Shown in pieces: positions 43,586-51,011 of a stretch of 64,000 nt of DNA. Location of the stretch: NCBI GenBank assembly GCA_024635655.1, contig JAGXIL010000019.1:1-64000 (forward strand), written 5' to 3'. A program made the position numbers and the translations under genes. Position 1 is the first letter of the stretch. The number at the start of each line of letters is the position of its first letter. Origin of the DNA: Gillisia sp. (GTDB lineage Bacteria; Bacteroidota; Bacteroidia; Flavobacteriales; Flavobacteriaceae). The notes under the pieces were generated by a model. The model searched no databases and was not told the origin of the DNA. It saw nothing but the letters and a program-made list of their open reading frames with translations.

Positions 43586-44857
43586 TTAATCTATCCTGTC
43601 AAAACCGGTGTAGGGAATAAGCACTTCAGGCACCATAATTCCTTCAGGAGTTTGGTAGTTTTCCAGAATTCCGGCAAGAACACGGGGTAATGCAAGAGCA
43701 CTTCCGTTAAGAGTATGTAACAATTGTTTATTCCCGTCCTTGTCTTTATAACGGAGTTTGAGTCGGTTAGTTTGGAAAGTTTCAAAATTGGAAACAGAGC
43801 TTATCTCCAGCCAACGATCCTGAGCCGTTGAGAAGACTTCAAAATCATAAGTAAGGGCAGCCGTGAATCCCATATCCCCTCCACACAATCTTAAAATGCG
43901 GTAGGGAAGTTTTAATTCCTCCAGCAATTCTTTTACATGATCTACCATCCCTTCTAAAGCAGCAAAAGAATTCTCAGGCTTTTCAATTCGAACGAGCTCG
44001 ACCTTATCAAACTGGTGCAGCCTGTTCAACCCTCTAACGTGAGCGCCGTAAGAACCTGCTTCCCGTCTGAAACAGGGAGTATATCCCGTGCAGGTAACAG
44101 GAAGGTCAGATTCCGAAAGCATTTGATCCCTGAACATATTTGTCAACGGAACTTCGGCTGTGGGAATAAGGTAGAGGTCTTCTTCGGTGACATGGTACAT
44201 TTGCCCTTCTTTATCGGGCAACTGCCCAGTTCCATATCCTGAAGCTTCGTTTACCAGCAATGGTAATTGATATTCTTTATATCCGCTCGTCGCTGCCTTA
44301 TCCAGAAAATATGCGATAAGAGCACGTTGCATCCTGGCTCCTTTTCCTTTATACACGGGAAATCCAGCTCCGGTGATCTTGTTGCCCAGCTCAAAATCTA
44401 TAATATCATATTTCTTTGCCAGCTCCCAGTGAGGCATAGAACCTTCAGCAAGAACCGGGATATCCCCGGCTTTGAAAATCTCTTCATTATCCTCTTCTGA
44501 AGTTCCTGCAGGTACAGATTCATGGGGTATATTTGGGATGCTATACAGCAATTGATCAAGTTTAGCCACGGCATCTGTAAGCTCTTCAGAAAGAGATCTG
44601 GATGCCTCCTTGAGTTGAGCCGATTGCTCTTTTAAAGCTCCGGCTTTTAAATGTTCGCCCGTTTTGAACAACAAGCCTATTTCCTTTGAAAGTTGATTTG
44701 CCTCGGCAAGGGTGTCATCCAGCCGGGATTGGGTAGAGCGGCGGGTTTCATCAAGTTGCAGTACCCGGGTGAAAATATCTTCGGCATCAAAATTCCTTTT
44801 CGCAAGTGCCGCGATATATTTCTCTTTATTCGCTCTTATATTGCTTACCTGTAACAT
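43586..44857 (-). CDS. serS: Seryl-tRNA synthetase
   Basis: A 423-residue class II synthetase. The N-terminal coiled-coil arm (residues about 30-105) is followed by the catalytic domain with TAEVPLTNMFRD, motif 2 GYTPCFRREAGSYGAHVRGL (about 260-280) and motif 3 TLNGSALALPRVLAGILENY (about 378-397). Length is normal. A TACATTTG word just upstream (44893-44886, minus strand) resembles a -7 box, but a good -33 partner is not visible. Confidence 0.97.
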   Translation of the reverse strand: MLQVSNIRANKEKYIAALAKRNFDAEDIFTRVLQLDETRRSTQSRLDDTLAEANQLSKEIGLLFKTGEHLKAGALKEQSAQLKEASRSLSEELTDAVAKLDQLLYSIPNIPHESVPAGTSEEDNEEIFKAGDIPVLAEGSMPHWELAKKYDIIDFELGNKITGAGFPVYKGKGARMQRALIAYFLDKAATSGYKEYQLPLLVNEASGYGTGQLPDKEGQMYHVTEEDLYLIPTAEVPLTNMFRDQMLSESDLPVTCTGYTPCFRREAGSYGAHVRGLNRLHQFDKVELVRIEKPENSFAALEGMVDHVKELLEELKLPYRILRLCGGDMGFTAALTYDFEVFSTAQDRWLEISSVSNFETFQTNRLKLRYKDKDGNKQLLHTLNGSALALPRVLAGILENYQTPEGIMVPEVLIPYTGFDRID

Positions 44858-44909
44858 TTGGCCTTCTTAAATTTAAAATAAGGCACAAATGTAGCAAAAG
44901 CTCAGAACA

Positions 44910-46232
44910 CTACTCGTCTAAATTGGAAGGTAAAATCCAGTCATGGTGTTTAAAATGCTGCCATTTTTCATTTGCAAGATCTACTTTAGGATCTATAAAT
45001 GGTTGATAAGGCCTGCCATTCACACTTACCACGGAATTCACATAAACCTGGATATCCTTGCCCTCTGCGGCATATTCCCGTTTAAGACGCTGGGAAAACT
45101 GCCAGATCATATCGGGTTTTGAGTTGATCGCCCTGAGCTGTTTGGCACTTAAATAATTCTCCTTTTGAACGTAAATAGTGTCTGTAGTTCCCTTTTCCAC
45201 CACTTTAAAAAAGGTTCTTCCACCTTTGCTGCGCAACATCATTCTCCAGCTCAACCGGTGGCCCTCCTCAGTCCACAGCACATTATCTTCAAAAAAATGA
45301 TGCCGTACCGGGAGCGAGATCTGCACAACGAACCAGATCACGAATATCGCCACCAAAGGCTTTTTATAAGCAGGTGTTATGATCTCATTGCCATCATAAA
45401 AAGGTTTCCTGCCCTTTAAGAATACACGGTGAACCTGCTTTGTTGGAAAAAAGAAGATAGCAAGTGCAAGCGCGAGGTATGGAAATATTCCGATGTGGAA
45501 TATAAAACTGTTGAAGAGGTGAAAAAAGATCGCGGCCAGAAAAGCCGGGATCCTGGTCTTTCTCCACAGCAAAAAGGGAATGATCAAAAGGTCAAAGAAA
45601 AATCCGAACCAGGTTATGCTGTAATGCACCCAGGTTTGTTGTAGAAGGTCCCCCACCAGCCAATAATTTTTCTTGGCACTCATCAAAAGTGCGGGAAAAG
45701 TTCCGTTAAACCAATCGGGGTATATTTTTGCAATGGCAGCGTAGGTGTATACGATCCACATTTGCAGCACAATGCTTACCCATACCCACCGGGGCATGGA
45801 GATGGAGCGAATAGCAGGATTCTGTTTTGCATCTATGGACAGGTACCTGTTTGCCGGCAGAAATGCCATGATGATACAGAGCAGCATTAATAAATAATAG
45901 TGATTATTATAGGAGGATTTCTGCATCAGGTAAACGCCTGTCCACATTATTGCGTAGGCAATTATACTGAAGCGGTATTTATAGCCAACAGTGACCAAAA
46001 CCCCAAACAGGCCCATAACCCCATAATAGTAAAGCATTCCGTATCCCGGCAAAGGCTGCAGAAATTCAAATCCTATAAAATTAAAAGTTTCCTGCGGCTC
46101 AATGAGGGTGCGTTGTATCCAGCCGGTAAAAATGGCTCCCCAGGCTTCTACAGTGATCAAAAACCCGAAAAGAATACGGAACACCACCAGTGCACTGTTA
46201 TCTATGCGGGTGAACAACCATTTATTCAGCAT
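44910..46232 (-). CDS. HTTM domain membrane protein (vitamin K-dependent carboxylase-like)
   Basis: A 440-residue polytopic membrane protein. Residues about 1-280 have the four-helix-type HTTM arrangement with aromatic-rich loops (NSALVVFRILFGFLITVEAW, TPAYKKPLVAIFVIWFVVQI), then a soluble C-terminal domain. The HTTM module is the membrane part of vitamin K-dependent gamma-glutamyl carboxylase; bacterial relatives have mostly unknown function. Overlaps the ribF 3' end by 11 bases and precedes serS. Confidence 0.82.
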   Translation of the reverse strand: MLNKWLFTRIDNSALVVFRILFGFLITVEAWGAIFTGWIQRTLIEPQETFNFIGFEFLQPLPGYGMLYYYGVMGLFGVLVTVGYKYRFSIIAYAIMWTGVYLMQKSSYNNHYYLLMLLCIIMAFLPANRYLSIDAKQNPAIRSISMPRWVWVSIVLQMWIVYTYAAIAKIYPDWFNGTFPALLMSAKKNYWLVGDLLQQTWVHYSITWFGFFFDLLIIPFLLWRKTRIPAFLAAIFFHLFNSFIFHIGIFPYLALALAIFFFPTKQVHRVFLKGRKPFYDGNEIITPAYKKPLVAIFVIWFVVQISLPVRHHFFEDNVLWTEEGHRLSWRMMLRSKGGRTFFKVVEKGTTDTIYVQKENYLSAKQLRAINSKPDMIWQFSQRLKREYAAEGKDIQVYVNSVVSVNGRPYQPFIDPKVDLANEKWQHFKHHDWILPSNLDE

Positions 46233-47160
46233 AATTATCTCTTATGTATCTCTCACTAAAAGCTTCATCCTGCTTCATTGCTGTTTTAAGGGCTTCAATA
46301 GAATCAAAATTTTTCTCATCTCTTATCCTGGTAAGCAATTCAATCTGGAGTTTTTGTCCGTAGAGGTCTTTATCCAGCAGGAAAAAGTAAGTTTCAATAG
46401 TTATGTCTGTACCTCCTACCGTAGGATTCGTGCCTATATTCATCATTCCGAAATAAGGGATCTCCTCAATATTTGCACGCACAACATACACTCCGTTCTT
46501 AGGAATAAGTTTGTATTCTTCCTCAATAAATAAATTGGCAGTTGGGTATCCGAAGTCTTTTCCAAGGCCTTTGCCTTTTACTACTTTTCCCGTTAAAGAA
46601 AAAGGGTGCTGAAGGTAATTATTTGCTTTTTCTACCTTTCCTTCCTGCAAGGCTTTCCTTATTTTCGTCGAGCTTACGGCGACATCCTCTATTTCCTGTT
46701 TGCTTATTTCTTCCACCTCAAAGTCATATTTGCCTCCAAATTCTCTGAGGGTATTGATATCTGCGGTTCGGTTACGGCCGAAACGATGGTCGTATCCAAT
46801 AATGATCTTTTTCGCCTTCAATTTGTTCACCAGGATATCTCTTACAAATTCTTTGGCAGTAAGACGCGAAAACTGTTGGGTAAACGGATGTATGATAAGA
46901 TGATCAATTCCGGATTTCTCAAGGATCTGCTTACGCTCTTCAATGGTATTTATAAGTTTGATATCGCTTTCCTTTTGCAATACCATCCTTGGATGAGGAA
47001 AGAATGTAAGGATAGCCGACTCCAGTTGGCTAGCTGCGGCTGTAGCCACCAGGCGTTCAATAATTTTCTGGTGCCCGGTGTGAACTCCGTCAAAAGTGCC
47101 AATGGTAATTACAGTGGGATTCTCGCTTTGAAAAGCATTTGCTCCTTTGTGTTCTTTCAA
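46222..47160 (-). CDS. ribF: Bifunctional riboflavin kinase / FAD synthetase
   Basis: Makes FMN from riboflavin and FAD from FMN. The 312-residue protein has the FAD synthetase nucleotidyltransferase site TVITIGTFDGVHTGHQKIIE (about 16-35), GYDHRFGRNRTADINTL, and the flavokinase domain with GLGKDFGYPTANLFIEEEYK and NGVYVVRANI. The start is TTG at 47160: no ATG exists before the catalytic motif, and the encoded N-terminus (KEHKGANAFQSENP) matches the family. Seven bases separate it from pth. Confidence 0.95.
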   Translation of the reverse strand: MKEHKGANAFQSENPTVITIGTFDGVHTGHQKIIERLVATAAASQLESAILTFFPHPRMVLQKESDIKLINTIEERKQILEKSGIDHLIIHPFTQQFSRLTAKEFVRDILVNKLKAKKIIIGYDHRFGRNRTADINTLREFGGKYDFEVEEISKQEIEDVAVSSTKIRKALQEGKVEKANNYLQHPFSLTGKVVKGKGLGKDFGYPTANLFIEEEYKLIPKNGVYVVRANIEEIPYFGMMNIGTNPTVGGTDITIETYFFLLDKDLYGQKLQIELLTRIRDEKNFDSIEALKTAMKQDEAFSERYIRDNYAE

Positions 47161-47167
47161 GAGAAAT

Positions 47168-47794
47168 TTATTTACCGTTAAAAGTATTCATTGTATTGTT
47201 AATTCCTGCTGTACCAAAGGATTTTATCAGTTCTGCCGATTTATCCAGGCGCTCCGGCATTTGTTTTTCTTCCTCTTCACCCCATTCGCCCAACACATAA
47301 TCCACCTGCCTGCCTTTAGAAAACTCATCACTTATTCCAAACCGGAAGCGATTATATTCGGTGGTATTCAAATGTGCCTGAATATCTTTCAGTCCGTTAT
47401 GTCCGCCGTCACTGCCTTTTGTCTTTACCCTAATGGAACCAAAGCTCAGATTAAGATCGTCTGTAACCACCAGCAGATTTTCCAGGGGAACCTTTTCCTT
47501 GGTGAGCCAGTAGCTAACAGATTTTCCGCTAAGGTTCATATAGGTAGAAGGTTTAAGCAGAATAAAGGTGCGACCTTTAAATTTAAAAGTGGCGATATCT
47601 CCCAGCTTCTGTGTGGAAAAGGCAACTTCTTCTTTTTGAGCCAGGTGATCCAGGATCCTGAAACCAATATTGTGGCGGGTGTTATGGTATTTAGGTCCGA
47701 TATTTCCCAGTCCTGCAATCAAAAATTTTTTCATAGGATCTATCTGTTCCTGTGGTTGTTTTTTGCCCAATAACCTTCCGAAGAATGCCAGCAT
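47168..47794 (-). CDS. pth: Peptidyl-tRNA hydrolase
   Basis: Recycles tRNA from dropped peptidyl-tRNA. The 208-residue protein has LIAGLGNIGPKYHNTRHNIG (about 25-44, with the catalytic His), TFILLKPSTYMNLSGKSVSY and the DDLNLSFGSIRVKTKGSDGG, HNGLKDIQ block. An N-terminal 20-residue extension (AFFGRLLGKKQPQEQIDP) precedes the core, as is common in flavobacteria. Upstream is the repeat/GIY-YIG/IS110 cluster. Confidence 0.96.
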   Translation of the reverse strand: MLAFFGRLLGKKQPQEQIDPMKKFLIAGLGNIGPKYHNTRHNIGFRILDHLAQKEEVAFSTQKLGDIATFKFKGRTFILLKPSTYMNLSGKSVSYWLTKEKVPLENLLVVTDDLNLSFGSIRVKTKGSDGGHNGLKDIQAHLNTTEYNRFRFGISDEFSKGRQVDYVLGEWGEEEEKQMPERLDKSAELIKSFGTAGINNTMNTFNGK

Positions 47795-47974
47795 GAATTT
47801 TGTTTTGGTAAAGATAAAATTTATAAGATTCTTTTCTCCTACTTTTTAACTCTTAACATTCCATTTGTGGTCGTGGTTGGGATTGCTCTGCAATCTGACT
47901 TTTAGATAGGTTAAAATTTATATGGAGGTTACGACTGGTTCAACCTGCCAAGGATCACCTTCTAACTATGACAG

Positions 47975-48117
47975 TGTCTCCCCGAGCGCAGTCGAGGGGT
48001 CCATCGAAAGAGGAAGCGTTGTCTTAACAAGATTGTATCTCCAGGTTCTTTATTTATTACGTCCAATTAAACTTTATCTGATGTTCTAAAGAGGTCTCGA
48101 CTGCGCCCGACCTGACA
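47975..48117. repeat. MITE-like repeat unit 1 with terminal inverted repeats
   Basis: 143 bases. The left end TGTCTCCCCGAGCGCAGTCGA and the reverse complement of the right end, TGTCAGGTCGGGCGCAGTCGA, agree at 17 of 23 positions over 47975-47997 and 48095-48117, with an identical GCGCAGTCGAG core. No coding capacity. A second unit with the same ends and internal words (GTTCTAAxGAGGTCTCGACTG) begins at 48667. Confidence 0.75.
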
Positions 48118-48257
48118 TGGTATTTAATACCTAATTGTAGAAAATAGTTTTTTAGAGGAAGGTCTTCACATTTTTTCTTTTTAACTTAAAGATTATACTT
48201 CCTGAAAAAGTGAATTAAAACTAAAATGGGAGATAACGGAAGCCTTAAACGGAAATT

Positions 48258-48584
48258 ATGAAACAGTACTACGTTTATATATTGGAATGTTCAGATCAAT
48301 TGCTATATACAGGTATTACAAATGATATTAACCGCAGAATTGTAGAACACAATTCAGGTTTGAACAAAGGCTGTTTCACCTACAAAAGAAGACCGGTAAC
48401 CTTTAAATTCTATCAAAATTTCAACGATGTGAATCAGGCCATTTATTTTGAAAAGAAAATAAAAAAGTGGAGTGCACAAAAGAAGCGGTCCCTAATCCAT
48501 GGGAATTTTGATCTATTAAAATTTCTCTCACAATGCCGAAATGCTACTCATTACACCTACAGACCAGGAAAAGGTGATTATTGA
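48258..48584 (+). CDS. GIY-YIG domain nuclease
   Basis: A 108-residue single-domain GIY-YIG protein of the UPF0213/YhbQ-like type: the motif is YYVYILECSDQLLYTGITND (tyrosines of 'YVY' and 'YTG'), the catalytic Arg is in INRRIVEHNSG, and the Glu in IYFEKKIKKWS. It lies between two copies of the same repeat unit, 140 bases from one and 82 from the other, with no other gene in the cluster except the IS110 transposase. Proteins of this kind occur in many copies in flavobacterial genomes; role not established. Confidence 0.88.
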   Translation: MKQYYVYILECSDQLLYTGITNDINRRIVEHNSGLNKGCFTYKRRPVTFKFYQNFNDVNQAIYFEKKIKKWSAQKKRSLIHGNFDLLKFLSQCRNATHYTYRPGKGDY

Positions 48585-48666
48585 GAAAACTCAATAATTG
48601 TATGTCTGGAAGGTCTCTACTGCTCGCGACTTATCTGGGTTGCCAAATCATTACTCTAAACAACCG

Positions 48667-48806
48667 TGTCACCCCGAGCGCAGTCGAGGGGTTCTTCAAA
48701 GGAAGGGGGCGGTGATTTAACAGGAACCACCTCTGCATTATTTCTTTTTTAAAAAAGTTGGAATTGAAAACCCGACTGAAGTTCTAAGGAGGTCTCGACT
48801 GCGCTC
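48667..48806. repeat. MITE-like repeat unit 2, interrupted by IS110
   Basis: Starts TGTCACCCCGAGCGCAGTCGA (48667) and runs to CTCGACTGCGCTC (48806), where the matching end of unit 1 would continue with GACCTGAC. Those bases, TCGACCTGAC, are found at 50016-50025, after the transposase gene. The unit would be about 148 bases when rejoined. Confidence 0.7.
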
Positions 48807-48840
48807 CTTTAGACTTGCTTTATTATATTTATTGGAAGTT

Positions 48841-49000
48841 TAACAAAGAAAAGAGAGCTGAACTTAAGTACACTAAAAACGCTCAGAATTTGCAGATTCA
48901 TAGGTCGATTCAGACTTAAGTTCAGACTTTCATCAACAATCTCAAATAGAAATTCGGGATGTAAAGCCCATTATTAAGGAGTTGAGTTATTGATGAAATT
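48841..49000 (+). ncRNA. Candidate IS110 bridge RNA region (two long stem-loops)
   Basis: In the non-coding left end of the element, CTGAACTTAAGT (48858-48869) pairs perfectly with ACTTAAGTTCAG (48914-48925), leaving a 44-base loop. Then TTTCATCAA (48928-48936) pairs with TTGATGAAA (48990-48998), extended inside by CTCAA (48941-48945) and TTGAG (48982-48986). Two stem-loops with large internal loops just 5' of the transposase is the arrangement of IS110 bridge RNAs, whose loops base-pair with target and donor DNA. Transcription is not shown. Confidence 0.55.
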
Positions 49001-49028
49001 CCCTCTTTACTAAAAGAATAACAAAGTT

Positions 49029-50012
49029 ATGAAAAGAATTTTTGTTGGTATTGATGTAAGTAAAAGGACCCTTGATTTTTGTATAAAAAGTCCTGACGGT
49101 GTACAGTATTTTAAAATTGACAACAACGTAAAAAGCATTAGGAAACTTTTTCAGGAATTAAAAAAGGTTGATGGTCAAGCTCTTGTTGCTATGGAGAATA
49201 CGGGTCATTATAATCATCAGCTTTATAGAGTCCTGGCCAAGTTTAGTTTTAATGTATATGTCGTGGATCCAAAACATATAAAAAGAAGCATTGGGCTGGT
49301 CCGGGGTAAGAATGATAAGGTTGACGCTAAACGAATTGCCACCTTTATAGAAAGGAATAATCAAGATCTTGACGCCTGGGAGCCGCTGACTGAGAGTATC
49401 TATTCTTTAAAGATTTTAATGAGTGAACGAAGAGCAGAAGTTGACCGGAAAAGAGCTTTAAAACAAAGGATAGATGGTTTAAAGCAACAGAAATCAGTGA
49501 GCTCAGTTCAGAAGCTTATCTCGAGAAATAAAACGGAGATCCAGAGGACAAAAAATCGAATCAAAGAAATTGAGAAACTAATAAGGGAAGAGATTGCTAA
49601 GGATATTGAATTAAAACGAGAAATAGCCAGAATAATGACAGTACCTGGAATAGGAGAGATTACTGCCTGGATGATTGCTGTAAAGACCCACGGTTTCAAA
49701 CGTTTACTGGACCCAAGAAAATTAGCCTGCTTCGCAGGAGTGGTTCCTTTTGACCAACAGAGCGGAAGCAGCCTAAAGACTAAACCAAGGGTATCTAAAA
49801 TGGCAGATCGTTCATTAAAAACTGTATTACAAATGGCAGCAATGAGGTCAGTAAGAATGAATAATGAATTACAGAAATACTATCAACGAAAGGTCGATGA
49901 AGGTAAAAATAAAATGAGTGTATTAAATGCAGTAAGAAACAAGTTGATCCATATAACGATGGCTCTAATTAAAAATAAAACTTATTATGAAAATCGTTTG
50001 GAATTGTCATAG
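49029..50012 (+). CDS. IS110-family transposase (recombinase)
   Basis: A 327-residue DEDD recombinase. The RuvC-like acidic residues are D9 (VGIDVSK), E56 (AMENTGHY), D96 and D99 (KNDKVDAKRIA). A coiled-coil (about 130-200) links to the Transposase_20 domain, MTVPGIGEITAWMIAVKTHG (about 203-222), and FAGVVPFDQQSGSS, which contains the candidate catalytic serine (S245). Length is normal and the frame is intact, so the element may be active. Confidence 0.93.
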   Translation: MKRIFVGIDVSKRTLDFCIKSPDGVQYFKIDNNVKSIRKLFQELKKVDGQALVAMENTGHYNHQLYRVLAKFSFNVYVVDPKHIKRSIGLVRGKNDKVDAKRIATFIERNNQDLDAWEPLTESIYSLKILMSERRAEVDRKRALKQRIDGLKQQKSVSSVQKLISRNKTEIQRTKNRIKEIEKLIREEIAKDIELKREIARIMTVPGIGEITAWMIAVKTHGFKRLLDPRKLACFAGVVPFDQQSGSSLKTKPRVSKMADRSLKTVLQMAAMRSVRMNNELQKYYQRKVDEGKNKMSVLNAVRNKLIHITMALIKNKTYYENRLELS

Positions 50013-50075
50013 AAATCGACCTGACCTCGTGTTGATGGGTGGACTTAACTGCGCTAGTTCTCAAGGGAACGACCC

Positions 50076-50116
50076 AAAAAAAAACATCCCAAACCTTTTC
50101 AGGATTGGGATGTTTT
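50076..50116 (-). terminator. Intrinsic terminator of rplY
   Basis: On the minus strand: AAAACATCCCA / TGGGATGTTTT stem (arms 50106-50116 and 50081-50091) with a 14-base loop, followed by a run of nine T. Lies about 20 bases after the rplY stop. Confidence 0.85.
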
Positions 50117-50137
50117 AAAATTATTATTAAAGGTAAT

Positions 50138-50803
50138 TTATCCTTTCGCGTCAGTAGCTTCTTTTCCACCTTCCTGCTCAGCTGATCCTTCAGCAGAAGC
50201 CTCAGTAGCCGGCACTTCACCTGCTGGTACTTCTTCTTCCTCTTCCACATCTGCAATAAGGTTACGAGAGGTTTTCACCTGGCATATAACAGTATTTTCA
50301 GGATGTTGAATCTTATAGTCATCACTTTCTACAGCAGTAACATAAAGTTTGTTACCAATTTTAAGATTGGTCACATCGGCTTCAATAAAATCGGGAAGAT
50401 CTCCCGGAAGTCCTTTAACTTTTAAACGACGAAGGTTGTAACGCAATACCCCACCATTTTTAACTCCACGAGCTATACCTTTAGTATGAATTGGAATTTC
50501 CATAGAAATTTCCTTGTCTTCAAATATCTGATAGAAATCCATGTGAAGGATAGCATCGGTTACAGGGTGAAACTGGATGTCCTGCAATACCGCGTCAAGC
50601 TTATCACCATTTAAATCCAGCACTACAGTATGCACATCTGGGGTATAAACCAGGTCTTTGAAGGCAATTTGTTCTGCTGAAAAATGTAATGGTTCTCCCC
50701 CTCCGTAAATTACGCAAGGAACCTGTCCAGCATTACGTAGGGCTTTTGTTGCCTTTTTGCCCACGCTTTCTCTTTTAGATCCGTTGATCGTTAATGATTT
50801 CAT
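50138..50803 (-). CDS. rplY: 50S ribosomal protein L25/general stress protein Ctc
   Basis: Binds 5S rRNA in the large subunit. The 221-residue form has the L25 domain ([35 protein letters not shown]) and the C-terminal TL5/Ctc beta domain ([40 protein letters not shown]), then an acidic, low-complexity tail rich in E, A and G (about 185-221). Monocistronic in appearance, with its own terminator at 50076-50116. Confidence 0.96.
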   Translation of the reverse strand: MKSLTINGSKRESVGKKATKALRNAGQVPCVIYGGGEPLHFSAEQIAFKDLVYTPDVHTVVLDLNGDKLDAVLQDIQFHPVTDAILHMDFYQIFEDKEISMEIPIHTKGIARGVKNGGVLRYNLRRLKVKGLPGDLPDFIEADVTNLKIGNKLYVTAVESDDYKIQHPENTVICQVKTSRNLIADVEEEEEVPAGEVPATEASAEGSAEQEGGKEATDAKG

Positions 50804-50981
50804 TTTATAAAATTTTAGGGTGCAAAGGTGCGATATATTTTTGTGTTATGAAACACTGAGGGAGAAATAATTACAGGTATGGAGAATAGAGATTAGTTGT
50901 TGGTGGAGGTTATAATAAATATATAGTTTAGGGTTTGAGTTTGGAGTGCCTCCGCACCTTGTCACTCCGTAACTTCTTTGA

Positions 50982-51010
50982 AATTTGGTGCCTGGAATTT
51001 GGAATTTTTA
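50982..51010 (+). repeat. GGAATTTGGTGC-type dispersed repeat, copy 3
   Basis: Reads AAATTTGGTGCCTGGAATTT, GGAATTTTT, beside the end of the M20 peptidase gene. See the copies at 854-882 and 22712-22745. Confidence 0.5.
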
Positions 51011-51011
51011 T

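Larger units (their letters stand above)
48805..50015 (+). mobile_element. IS110-family insertion sequence
   Basis: One transposase gene (49029-50012) with a long non-coding left end (about 222 bases) and almost no right non-coding end, the layout of the IS110 group, which has no terminal inverted repeats. The boundaries are inferred by rejoining the broken repeat unit: a TC dinucleotide at 48805-48806 recurs at 50016-50017, as expected for the core of IS110 recombination. Exact ends need an empty site for confirmation. Confidence 0.7.

Noticed and set aside
46606-47181. 191-codon plus-strand frame
   Set aside because: Antisense to ribF, whose motifs and length are normal.
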